This document shows, piece after piece, positions 16,212-24,986 of a stretch of DNA of 44,918 bases. This DNA is from Actinomycetota bacterium. GTDB lineage: Bacteria > Actinomycetota > Acidimicrobiia > Acidimicrobiales > Acidimicrobilacustridaceae. The stretch is from contig JACPNV010000022.1 of the NCBI GenBank assembly GCA_016185305.1, positions 1 to 44,918 of the forward strand, written 5' to 3'. The notes beneath the pieces are model-generated. The model saw nothing but the letters and a program-made list of their open reading frames with translations. It had not been told where the DNA came from and did not search any database. Made by a program: the position numbers and the translations under genes. How positions within the stretch are numbered: the first letter of the stretch is position 1; every line of letters starts with the position of its first letter.

Positions 16212-17117
16212 ATGGACTACGAGCTCTCCCACCTTCGCATGCTCGAGGCGGAATCCATCCACATCACCCGCGAGGTGGCGGCCGAGTTCGAGCGACCGGT
16301 GCTGCTGTTCTCCGGCGGCAAGGACAGCTGCGTCATGCTGCACGTGGCCACCAAGGCGTTCTGGCCGGCCAAGCCACCGTTCCCGGTCATGCACGTCGAC
16401 ACCGGCCACAACTTCGACGAGGTCATCCGGTTCCGCGACGAGACCGTCGACCGGCTCGGTCTCCGGCTGGTGGTCGCGTCGGTGCAGAAGTCGATCGACG
16501 AGGGGCGCGCCATCGAGGAGACCGGTCCCCGGGCCAGCCGCAACCGCCTGCAGACGGTGACCTTGCTCGACGCGATCGAAGAGCAGCGGTTCGACGCGGT
16601 CTTCGGTGGGGCTCGCCGCGACGAGGAGAAGGCGCGGGCCAAAGAGCGCGTCTACAGCTTCCGCGACGAGTTCGGGCAGTGGGATCCGAAGAACCAGCGA
16701 CCCGAGCTCTGGTCGCTCTACAACGGCCGCCACCACAAGGGCGAGCACATGCGGGTCTTCCCGCTGAGCAACTGGACCGAGCTCGACATCTGGCAGTACA
16801 TCCAGCAAGAAGACATCCCGCTGCCGCCGATCTACTACGCGCACCGGCGAGACGTGTTCCGGCGCGACGGGATGCTCCTGGCCGTCACGCCGTACGTGAC
16901 GCTCCTCGAAGGTGAAGAGCCCTTCGAAGAGCTGGTTCGCTTCCGGACCGTGGGCGACGCGAGCTGCACCGGAGCGGTCGAGTCGAGCGCCGATACGATC
17001 GAGGCGGTCATCAACGAGACGGCGGCCACCCGCATCACCGAGCGGGGCGCCACGCGGGCCGACGACCGCATCTCCGAGGCAGGCATGGAAGACCGGAAGA
17101 AGGAAGGGTATTTCTGA
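16212..17117 (+). CDS. cysD: sulfate adenylyltransferase subunit 2
   Basis: 301-aa catalytic subunit that makes adenosine 5'-phosphosulfate (APS) from ATP and sulfate, driven by the CysN GTPase. The PP-loop SGGKDS appears at about residues 35-40, followed by HVDTGHNFDEVI, GGARRDEEKARAKER and the C-terminal RRKKEGYF-like end (EDRKKEGYF). ATG 16212 (DYELSHLRMLEAES) matches the family start; GTG 16161 in the same frame would add 17 atypical residues. The ribosome site is weak (GAGG). The stop TGA (17115-17117) overlaps an ATG as TGATG, which begins the first of two repeated micro-ORFs before cysN. Confidence 0.95.
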   Translation: MDYELSHLRMLEAESIHITREVAAEFERPVLLFSGGKDSCVMLHVATKAFWPAKPPFPVMHVDTGHNFDEVIRFRDETVDRLGLRLVVASVQKSIDEGRAIEETGPRASRNRLQTVTLLDAIEEQRFDAVFGGARRDEEKARAKERVYSFRDEFGQWDPKNQRPELWSLYNGRHHKGEHMRVFPLSNWTELDIWQYIQQEDIPLPPIYYAHRRDVFRRDGMLLAVTPYVTLLEGEEPFEELVRFRTVGDASCTGAVESSADTIEAVINETAATRITERGATRADDRISEAGMEDRKKEGYF

Positions 17118-17218
17118 TGGCGCGATTGAGGTTGCGGAGCCGCCAGGCGGAGCAGCGGCGACCGGTTTGTGTGGCTGCGTGCAACGCCAGCCGCCGGATT
17201 GTCGGCGGCGAAGGGTGA
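17117..17218 (+). CDS. 33-aa micro-ORF, copy 1, coupled between cysD and cysN
   Basis: The open frame begins at the ATG of the cysD stop overlap (TGATG) and runs 33 codons to TGA 17216-17218, which again overlaps the next ATG. The peptide starts MARLRLRSRQAEQRRP and continues VCVAACNASRRIVGGEG. It is Arg-rich with two cysteines (C18, C22). A purine-rich stretch in the end of cysD (AGAAGGAAGGG) could serve as ribosome site. It is not a family I know. It could be a coupling device, a cysteine-sensing leader or a chance frame in a repeat; only the geometry supports translation. Confidence 0.4.
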   Translation: MARLRLRSRQAEQRRPVCVAACNASRRIVGGEG

Positions 17219-17319
17219 TGGCGCGATTGAGGTTGCGGAGCCGCCAGGCGGAGCAGCGGCGACCGGTTTGTGTGGCTGCGTGCAACGCCAGCCGCCGGAT
17301 TGTCGGCGGCGAAGAGTAA
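17118..17319. repeat. 101-bp tandem duplication between cysD and cysN
   Basis: 17118-17218 and 17219-17319 match at 99 of 101 positions. Each unit holds possible hairpins, notably GCCGCCG with CGGCGGC around ATTGT near its end. Without the two units, cysD would overlap cysN directly as TGATG, so the array appears to have been inserted at the coupling site. Confidence 0.95.
17218..17319 (+). CDS. 33-aa micro-ORF, copy 2, coupled to cysN
   Basis: Second copy of the same frame. It starts at the ATG overlapping copy 1's TGA and ends with TAA 17317-17319, whose last A is the first base of the cysN ATG (TAATG). The peptide equals copy 1 except for the last residue (E in place of G). The two changed bases relative to copy 1 (offsets 17315 and 17318) alter the last codon and the stop but keep the overlap with cysN. 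Confidence 0.4.
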   Translation: MARLRLRSRQAEQRRPVCVAACNASRRIVGGEE

Positions 17320-18575
17320 TGGAGCTCTTGCGCTTCGCGACCGCCGGCTCGGTCGATGACGGGAAGTCGACACTCATCGGCCGCCTGCTGTACGACTCGA
17401 AGTCGATCTTCGAAGACCAACTCGAGTCGATCGAGCGCACGTCGCGCGATCGGGGCGACGACTACACCAACCTCGCCCTGCTCACCGACGGCTTGCGAGC
17501 CGAGCGCGAGCAGGGCATCACCATCGACGTCGCCTACCGCTACTTCGCCACGCCCAAGCGGAAGTTCATCATCGCCGACACCCCCGGCCACATCCAGTAC
17601 ACGCGGAACATGGTCACGGGCTGTTCGACGGCTGACCTCGCGCTCGTGCTGGTCGACGCCCGCAACGGCATCGTCGAGCAGTCTCGCCGGCACGCGTTCA
17701 TCGCGTCGTTGCTGCGCGTCCCCCACCTCGTGGTGTGCGTCAACAAGATGGATCTCGTCGACTACGACCGCGGGGTCTTCGAGTCGATCAAGGACGAGTT
17801 CCGGGGATGGGCGACCAAGCTCGACGTCACCGACCTGTCGTTCATCCCTATCTCGGCGCTCAAGGGCGACAACGTCGTGCACCGCTCCGATGTCATGGGC
17901 TGGTACGAGGGGCCGAGTCTGCTGCACTACCTCGAAGAGGTGTTCATCGCGTCAGACCGCAACCTCATCGACGCGCGGTTCCCGGTGCAGTTCGTGATCC
18001 GGCCCATGAGCGATGACCACCACGACTACCGCGGCTATGCCGGCACCGTCGCGGGCGGCGTGCTCAAGCCCGGCGATGAGGTCGTCGTGCTTCCCTCTGG
18101 CTTCACCTCGGTCATCGAGGCGATCGAAACGGCGGACGGCCCGGTGGAGGAGGCGTTCGCACCCATGGCCGTGACCGTGCGGTTGGCTGACGACATCGAC
18201 ATCAGCCGGGGCGACATGATCTGTCGGGTGCACAACCAACCGACGATCGGGCAGGACCTCGATGCGATGGTGTGCTGGATGAGCGACCAGTCGTTGCTCC
18301 GGACACGCGACAAGCTGACCATCAAGCAGACGACCCGCTCGGCCCGGGCCCTGGTGAAAGACCTGCAGTACCGGCTCGACGTCAACACGCTGCACCGCGA
18401 TCACGGGGTCGCCAGCCTGACGCTGAACGAGATCGGCCGGGTCAGCTTGCGGACGACCGTGCCGTTCTTCTTCGACGACTACCGCCGCAATCGTGAGACG
18501 GGCAGCTTCGTGCTCATCGACGAGGCGTCCAACAACACCGTCGGCGCCGGCATGATCCTTGGCGCCACCCAGTGA
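17319..18575 (+). CDS. cysN: sulfate adenylyltransferase subunit 1, regulatory GTPase
   Basis: 418-aa EF-Tu-like GTPase that couples GTP hydrolysis to APS synthesis by CysD. The P-loop GSVDDGKS (10-17), DTPGHIQYTRNMVTG (G3) and NKMDLVDY (G4) are intact, followed by two beta-barrel domains (about 220-418). The sequence ends without an APS-kinase domain, unlike the CysNC fusion of mycobacteria. ATG 17319 is fixed by the family start (MELLRFATAGSVDDGKST) and by TAATG overlap with the upstream micro-ORF. cysC follows 10 bases downstream. Confidence 0.95.
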   Translation: MELLRFATAGSVDDGKSTLIGRLLYDSKSIFEDQLESIERTSRDRGDDYTNLALLTDGLRAEREQGITIDVAYRYFATPKRKFIIADTPGHIQYTRNMVTGCSTADLALVLVDARNGIVEQSRRHAFIASLLRVPHLVVCVNKMDLVDYDRGVFESIKDEFRGWATKLDVTDLSFIPISALKGDNVVHRSDVMGWYEGPSLLHYLEEVFIASDRNLIDARFPVQFVIRPMSDDHHDYRGYAGTVAGGVLKPGDEVVVLPSGFTSVIEAIETADGPVEEAFAPMAVTVRLADDIDISRGDMICRVHNQPTIGQDLDAMVCWMSDQSLLRTRDKLTIKQTTRSARALVKDLQYRLDVNTLHRDHGVASLTLNEIGRVSLRTTVPFFFDDYRRNRETGSFVLIDEASNNTVGAGMILGATQ

Positions 18576-18585
18576 GCCCCTTGCC

Positions 18586-19215
18586 GTGAACAAGGTGACG
18601 AGCTCGAACGTGGCGTGGCACCCCGGTGCCGTCTCGCGCGAGCAACGCTGGCAGGCGACCGAGCTCGGCGGCGCGACCGTGTGGTTCACCGGCCTGTCCG
18701 GCTCGGGAAAGTCCACGATCGCCGTCGAGACCGAACGTCAGCTCCTCGAACGCGGTCGGGCGGCATACATCCTCGACGGCGACAACCTCCGGCACGGCCT
18801 CAACGGCGATCTCGGCTACTCGGCAGCCGCGCGCGACGAGAACGTCCGCCGGGTCTCTCATGTCGCCGCGTTGCTCGCCGACGCCGGCGTCGTCGCACTC
18901 GTGCCGCTCATCTCGCCCTATCGCGCCGGCCGCGATCGGGCGCGGGAACTGCACGATGCCGCCGGCCTTCCGTTCTTCGAGGTGTTCGTCGACACGCCTC
19001 TCGACGAGTGTGAGCGCCGCGACCCGAAGGGTCTCTACGTCAAGGCGCGCGCCGGCGAGATCACCGGCTTCACCGGGGTCGACGATCCCTACGAGCCACC
19101 GCTCGCACCCGAGCTCGTGCTGAGGCCGAACGACGGCGGCCCCGAGCAGTCAGCGTGGCGCGTGCTCGAGATCGTTGGTCGCGCCGCGCCGCTCTTCGGC
19201 CGCGACCCGAGCTGA
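18586..19215 (+). CDS. cysC: adenylylsulfate kinase
   Basis: 209-aa kinase that phosphorylates APS to PAPS, the donor for sulfate reduction and sulfation. The Walker A motif GLSGSGKS (36-43), LDGDNLRHGLN (63-73), the APS-binding region around FVDTPLDECERRDPKGLY and the lid-like ITGFTGVDDPYEPP are present. GTG 18586 is favoured, 10 bases after cysN; GTG 18595 is possible. It completes a sulfate-activation operon. No PAPS or APS reductase gene lies in this window, so the fate of PAPS (assimilation or sulfation) cannot be decided here. Confidence 0.93.
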   Translation: MNKVTSSNVAWHPGAVSREQRWQATELGGATVWFTGLSGSGKSTIAVETERQLLERGRAAYILDGDNLRHGLNGDLGYSAAARDENVRRVSHVAALLADAGVVALVPLISPYRAGRDRARELHDAAGLPFFEVFVDTPLDECERRDPKGLYVKARAGEITGFTGVDDPYEPPLAPELVLRPNDGGPEQSAWRVLEIVGRAAPLFGRDPS

Positions 19216-19236
19216 GGTTGTGGTTCGCGCTACGAG

Positions 19237-19482
19237 CTAGGCGGCGTGACCGTGTGGTTCGCCAGCGGTGTTGTAACAAGCAAGGTGGAAGTGCTCCACC
19301 CGGTCCCAGCGGCCCCGAACATAGACGTTGCAGATGACCTGTTGCGCCTTGATCTTGGCTTGGAACTTGACCCGCTCACCGCAGGCGACGCACTCCGCCG
19401 AACTGCCTGCCTCGATTGGCCTGATGACCGCGCGACTGCGCCAGTTCGACTTCGTCGAAGTGGACGCCGTCTTGGTTGCCAT
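19237..19482 (-). CDS. small Cys/His-rich protein, probable zinc site
   Basis: 81-aa protein with CVAC (31-34), C51 and HFHLACY (64-70), a pattern that could bind one zinc ion. A Ser/Thr-rich N-terminus with NWRSRAVI precedes it. It resembles small conserved actinobacterial proteins of unknown function, from memory. ATG 19482 was chosen; GTG 19488 is two codons upstream, and AGGTG lies in between. It is convergent with cysC, 21 bases away. Confidence 0.65.
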   Translation of the reverse strand: MATKTASTSTKSNWRSRAVIRPIEAGSSAECVACGERVKFQAKIKAQQVICNVYVRGRWDRVEHFHLACYNTAGEPHGHAA

Positions 19483-19597
19483 GGTCACCTATCGACCCGT
19501 GACACCGACAAAGTAAGGAGTCGAGTGCCCAGTTCCCGATTGCCAGGGGGTCTGCAGATTGGCGAGCGCCCAGACCGCCGAGTCTGCACCTACCCAG

Positions 19598-20233
19598 CTA
19601 GACCACCATGCCGTGGAGCAGCAGGTCGACGACTCCGTTCGCGTAGCCACCGACATCGTTGCCGCGCGGCAAGCCGGACCGGCCGAACTTCGATGCGAGC
19701 GGCCGCATGCTCAGTGGTCCGGCCGCGCCGTACGCGACGAGGAAGTGGAAGACGGCGGGCGGCACCGGCCGCGCCCGGCCCTCGCCTTCGAGCCGCTTCC
19801 ACATCTCGGTCACCAGCTCCATCGCCGGGCCGACGTAGGTGGAGAAGATGTAGTCGAGTCGCTCAGTCGCCCGGCCGGCCTCGTGGTTCATCACCCGGAG
19901 CAGCGCGGGGCTGGCTGCCGACACCTCGATGAACCGCACGAGGACGGCCCGCAGTCGGTCGAGATCATCGTCTGCCGCGCCGGCCGCGGCCTTGGCGAGC
20001 TCGAGCGTCAGCGTGCCGAACCCGTGGTCGACCGCGGCGAACCAGAGCTGGTCCTTCGACCCGAACCGCTGGTGGATGAGGTTTTGGCTCACGCCGAGAC
20101 GCCGGCACAGATCGCGGACCGACGTGCCCTCGTAGCCGAGGTCGCCGAAGGCCTCGAGCGCGAGCGACAAGAGATCGGCGGTCGGGGCGATGGGGGCAGC
20201 GCCGGCGCGGGGTCGCCCGGGCGATCGGGACAT
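19598..20233 (-). CDS. TetR-family transcriptional regulator
   Basis: 211-aa repressor-type regulator. The N-terminal helix-turn-helix (about 18-65) contains GYEGTSVRDLCRRLGVSQNLIHQRFGSKDQLW; the rest is the ligand-binding/dimer domain. An Arg/Pro-rich leader (SRSPGRPRAG) precedes it. ATG 20233 is seven bases after a TAGACT -10 box, so the mRNA may be leaderless. It is divergent from the MpaB-family oxygenase gene across 96 bp and most likely controls it, since TetR regulators usually act on the divergent neighbour. Ligand unknown. Confidence 0.88.
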   Translation of the reverse strand: MSRSPGRPRAGAAPIAPTADLLSLALEAFGDLGYEGTSVRDLCRRLGVSQNLIHQRFGSKDQLWFAAVDHGFGTLTLELAKAAAGAADDDLDRLRAVLVRFIEVSAASPALLRVMNHEAGRATERLDYIFSTYVGPAMELVTEMWKRLEGEGRARPVPPAVFHFLVAYGAAGPLSMRPLASKFGRSGLPRGNDVGGYANGVVDLLLHGMVV

Positions 20234-20240
20234 CGGGCCG

Positions 20241-20246
20241 AGTCTA
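20241..20246 (-). promoter_or_regulatory. -10 box TAGACT for the tetR gene
   Basis: TAGACT on the minus strand, seven bases before ATG 20233; the transcript would be leaderless or nearly so. Confidence 0.45.
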
Positions 20247-20255
20247 GGCCAGTAA

Positions 20256-20284
20256 TTGACAGATGCCACTTTCCCGTGAATACT
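20256..20284 (+). promoter_or_regulatory. promoter of the MpaB-family gene
   Basis: A perfect -35 TTGACA (20256-20261), a 17-base spacer and -10 AATACT (20279-20284). Short inverted arms CAGTA (20250-20254) and TACTG (20281-20285) bracket the promoter and could be part of a TetR operator. Leader about 39 bases; ribosome site GGAG at 20322-20325. Confidence 0.55.
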
Positions 20285-20329
20285 GCTGCCCGTCAACTTC
20301 TTCCATCCGGACGGCAGACACGGAGAACC

Positions 20330-21253
20330 ATGGCGACCATTCCTGCCCTGAAGGAGTCGATCAGCTCGCAGATCGTGCGCGCGCTCGGGGGCCGGGCCGA
20401 CGAGACCGACTGGTCGGCGCCAGCGGGAGATCCTGGGATCATCCCCGGTGGCCCTCGGAGCGTCACGTGGAAGGTGCACAGCGACCTGGGCTCGATGCTG
20501 GTTGGTGGCATCAGCGCATTGCTCTTGCAGACGTTGCACCCGTTCGCGATGGCGGGTGTGGCTGATCACTCCGACTTTCGCGACGACCCGACGGGCCGCC
20601 TGCAACGCACCGGTGGCTTCATCGCGACAACTACCTACGGGTCGACCGAGGCGGCCGAGCAGGCCATCGAGATCGTCAAGCGCGTGCATGCGCGTGTGAC
20701 CGGCGCCGCGCCAGATGGGCGCCCGTACTCGGCAAACGATCCCGATCTGCTCGCGTGGGTCCATGTCGCGGAGGTCGACAGCTTCCTTCGCTCGCACGTG
20801 CGCTACGGGCCCAACGTCATCCTCCCAGCACAGCAGGATCGCTACTACGACGAGGTCTCCGTCGTCGCGGAGGAGTTGGGCGCCCGTGGGGTGCCGAAGA
20901 GCCGCGCCGAAGTGCTTTCGTACTACGAGTCGATGCGCCCGCTGCTCTGCGCCGGGGGCCAAGCACTCGAGACGGTGGACTTCATCCTCGAAGGCGGGAG
21001 GGGCCGCTCGCCGCAAGCGCGCGCGTACAAGCTCATCTGTGACGCCTCGATCGGTCTGTTGCCGGGCTGGGCCAAGGACGAGCTGGGCCTGTACCAGCGC
21101 ACCGTCATCGATCTCGCGCTCGTCCGTCCGGCAGCGATGGCGCTGTTCACCGCCATCCGCTGGGCGATGGGCCCGTCGCCGATCGTTGCTGCCGCCCGCG
21201 AGCGGACCGAGACGGTCAAGTCGACTCGCGCCCCAAGTCGATCGCTCGGGTGA
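20330..21253 (+). CDS. MpaB/DUF2236-family heme oxygenase-like protein
   Basis: 307-aa member of the MpaB/DUF2236 family (related to latex-clearing protein and fungal MpaB), many of which are b-type heme oxygenases. The conserved region LLLQTLHPFAMAGVADHSDF (split across 64-83) carries H70 and H80, followed by RLQRTGGFIATTTYG and the VHVAEVDSFLRSH helix. The substrate is unknown. ATG 20330 has GGAG ribosome site and a good promoter. It is divergent from a TetR gene, which suggests an inducible oxidation step. Its last 38 bases overlap the end of the convergent membrane-protein gene. Confidence 0.85.
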   Translation: MATIPALKESISSQIVRALGGRADETDWSAPAGDPGIIPGGPRSVTWKVHSDLGSMLVGGISALLLQTLHPFAMAGVADHSDFRDDPTGRLQRTGGFIATTTYGSTEAAEQAIEIVKRVHARVTGAAPDGRPYSANDPDLLAWVHVAEVDSFLRSHVRYGPNVILPAQQDRYYDEVSVVAEELGARGVPKSRAEVLSYYESMRPLLCAGGQALETVDFILEGGRGRSPQARAYKLICDASIGLLPGWAKDELGLYQRTVIDLALVRPAAMALFTAIRWAMGPSPIVAAARERTETVKSTRAPSRSLG

Positions 21254-21586
21254 CCAACTGGCGAACGGCGGCTTCGTCGGCTCCGTCCGCGACGAGCTGA
21301 TCGATCCGCGCTTCGACGTCTCGCGCGATGTGCTCGTCGAAGCGCGGCGACCGGGCGTCGTCTCGGTCGGCGACTTTGCGCTCGAACGCGTCGCGCCCGA
21401 CCGCAGCTGTGAGAAGGATGAGGAAGCCGATCGCGATCGCGCTCACGAGGCCGGATGTGATCGCGAGGCCGGTGTTGTTGGCGATGGAGCCGGCGATGAT
21501 GCCGGCGATCCCGATGGCACCGAGGATGACCGCGATGCGCCGGATGACCGGGAGCGGCAGGGCGGGTGTGGCTGTCGGGCTCGCCT

Positions 21587-21590
<4 letters not shown>
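21216..21590 (-). CDS. small two-helix membrane protein downstream of ettA
   Basis: 124-aa protein with two hydrophobic segments (about 17-34 and 42-63, AVILGAIGIAGIIAGS and GLVSAIAIGFLILLTAAV) and a charged, probably helical cytoplasmic tail (66-124). GTG 21590 overlaps the ettA stop as GTGA, so it is coupled to ettA. The family is not recognised; similar small membrane proteins occur near ettA in some actinobacteria, from memory and unverified. The 3' end overlaps the convergent MpaB-family gene by 38 bases. Confidence 0.7.
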
Positions 21591-23260
<1,670 letters not shown>

Positions 23261-23307
23261 GGGGCCAACCCTAAGCGGCGTGCGCGGCGCGAAAGAAACG
23301 CCCGCGC

Positions 23308-23346
23308 GGAAAACGACAAAGAGCGCCCCGCCGAAGCGGGGCGCTC
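23308..23346 (-). terminator. Rho-independent terminator of the NYN-S1 gene
   Basis: On the minus strand an 11-bp perfect GC-rich stem (arms 23346-23336 and 23331-23321, loop TTCG) is followed by TTTGTCGTTTTCC. It lies 20 bases past the stop of the NYN-S1 gene and separates it from ettA. Confidence 0.9.
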
Positions 23347-23365
23347 AGGAAGGGTCGACAGGATG

Positions 23366-24751
23366 TCAGCGCTTGCGGGCGGACTTCTTCGCTGCCCTCT
23401 TCGCGGACTTCTTCGCCGCCTTCCGAGTGGACTTCTTCGCGGCCTTCTTCGCAGCTTTCTTGGTGGACTTCTTCGCTGCCTTTTTGGCTCGCTTCTTCGC
23501 AGCCTTCTTCGTCGTCCTCTTCGCGGCCTTCTTCGCGGCTTTGCGAGCGGGCGACTTGCGGGCTGACTTCTTCGCAGCCTTCTTGGCTGACTTCTTTGCT
23601 GCTTTCTTTACTGGTGTCACCGGCGCCTCCTGAGCGGGGTGGTTTGCTCCGTCTTTTGTAACAGCTACCGGAGCTTCAGTGTTGGCTTTCCGTGTACGGG
23701 GTCGCGATGAGGTGCTCCCGGGTTGGGCTTCAGCGCTGCTGTCTTCGACTGCATCGGGAAGCGCAGCAACGTCTTGTCCCTTCCCAGTGACGCGCGTACC
23801 TCCATGCGCGAAACCGTCCTCCAATACATCGGAAAGTATGGCGCGTTCATGAGTGCTGCGCACTTGTTGTTCGCGCGCGAGAGAAAGATCGATGCCGCGA
23901 CGCGGCGTGTCGATCGCTTCGACGATGAAGTCGAGCGTCTCTCCGATGCGCAACACGTCTCGCGCGCGACGCGGTGCGGGGTCGCCCAACGCCTTCAACG
24001 GAACATAGCAACGAGCACCCGACACGGTGACGTACGCGCCGTGCGAGGAGAACTGTTGAACCTCCGCGGCAACCGTCGACCCGACGGGATGCTCCGCGAC
24101 GAATTGGATGAACGCCAACGGTTCGTTGAGTGTGTGCACCGGAGCGTCCTTCATCGCCTTCGGCTTTGGCTCCGATGCTGCGCTCTTGTTGCGTGTGCCC
24201 TTGCGTGTGGCCTTGCCCTCGCCCTTGCCGTCGTCCTTGCCACGCCCGCCCCTCTTGCGGCTTCGGCTCGGCACCTTGGCTTCGGCGGCCTTGGGCGCTT
24301 TGGCCGCCTTCATGGCTTTGCGGCTGACCGGTCCGCGGACGGGAACCCGCGGGGTGAACACCCAGCCGATGCCCGGCACCGGCTTGCCCCCGATCAGCCG
24401 TCCCTCGTCGAACAGCCAGCGATACTGGGGGTGAAACTCCTGGTAGGAGTCGTTGGACAGGATGGTGGCGCCGGCCTTGTCGGCGACCTGGAGGATGAAC
24501 GCATCGCCCCGGCCGATGACCCCGGCCGGCGGGGTGGTGATCTCGTTGTTGGAGATGGCTGCGTCGAACTCGCTGACCTCGTCCTTGGCGATCCGGTGGC
24601 CAAAGGTGGCATCCACGATCACGGTGAGGTTGCCGACGTCGTTCTCGTCGAGGAACGCGCGGACGGCTTCGTCGAGTTGTCGAAGGCTGGGAAGGGATCG
24701 CCCTTCGGTGGCGATGTTCGAGCCATCGACGATCAAGTAAGGAATCTTCAT
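23366..24751 (-). CDS. NYN/PIN (Regnase-like) nuclease fused to S1-like domain and histone H1-like tail
   Basis: 461-aa fusion. Residues 1-140 match the Zc3h12a/Regnase NYN-PIN RNase domain: IVDGSN with D9, VIVDATF with D47, RGDAFILQVADKAGATILSNDSYQEF with D83 and D101, then RWLFDEGRLIG. These acids would hold Mg2+ for RNA cleavage. A basic linker (143-202) leads to an S1-like OB fold (about 219-292, GSTVAAEVQQFSSHGAYV and IDLSLA). A second linker leads to a Lys/Ala tail (381-461) of KKAAKKS-type repeats like histone H1 or the tails of mycobacterial nucleoid proteins. ATG 24751 is where the PIN match begins. The inferred role is an RNA-degrading or RNA-processing enzyme tethered to nucleic acid. 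It has its own strong terminator. Confidence 0.8.
   Translation of the reverse strand: MKIPYLIVDGSNIATEGRSLPSLRQLDEAVRAFLDENDVGNLTVIVDATFGHRIAKDEVSEFDAAISNNEITTPPAGVIGRGDAFILQVADKAGATILSNDSYQEFHPQYRWLFDEGRLIGGKPVPGIGWVFTPRVPVRGPVSRKAMKAAKAPKAAEAKVPSRSRKRGGRGKDDGKGEGKATRKGTRNKSAASEPKPKAMKDAPVHTLNEPLAFIQFVAEHPVGSTVAAEVQQFSSHGAYVTVSGARCYVPLKALGDPAPRRARDVLRIGETLDFIVEAIDTPRRGIDLSLAREQQVRSTHERAILSDVLEDGFAHGGTRVTGKGQDVAALPDAVEDSSAEAQPGSTSSRPRTRKANTEAPVAVTKDGANHPAQEAPVTPVKKAAKKSAKKAAKKSARKSPARKAAKKAAKRTTKKAAKKRAKKAAKKSTKKAAKKAAKKSTRKAAKKSAKRAAKKSARKR
23369..23611 (-). repeat. degenerate coding repeat for the Lys/Ala tail
   Basis: About 80 codons of AAGAAG/GCC-type units, seen on the plus strand as recurring CTTCTTCGC blocks. 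Units of 5-7 residues (KKAAKKS, RKAAKKS, KRAAKKS) vary, so length polymorphism by slippage is likely. Confidence 0.85.
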
Positions 24752-24973
24752 GGCCTCGGTTTCAGAGGTGTTGTCGGACGTGCACAGTTGGATGCGCGCG
24801 TTTGCGTGTCTACGCCTGCCATCGAGCCGCCCGCTGCGGTTCGTGGTCCCGAGCCGAGGCCTTCCGCCCGTTCCCATCCCTTTGGAAGCGGGTGGGAAGT
24901 CGAGCGCGGAGCGCCTTGGTGTTGGAGGCCACCGGCGTACCGAAGCGAGCCAGCACGGATGACAGGTGCAGCC

Positions 24974-24979
24974 TACGCT
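24974..24979 (+). promoter_or_regulatory. -10 box TACGCT, leaderless, M20 gene
   Basis: TACGCT, seven bases, then ATG 24987. The remainder of the 235-bp divergent gap to the NYN-S1 gene (24752-24986) shows no other clear element. Confidence 0.55.
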
Positions 24980-24986
24980 GCGAACG

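Noticed and set aside
19549..19576. GGTCTG/CAGACC hairpin downstream of tetR
   Set aside because: The arms are interrupted and lack a T run; too weak to call a terminator.
19545..19615. tRNA-like stretch on the minus strand (CTAGCTGGGTAGG)
   Set aside because: The D-loop likeness is not supported by an acceptor stem, an anticodon arm or a GTTCGA T-loop. The TetR stop codon lies within it.
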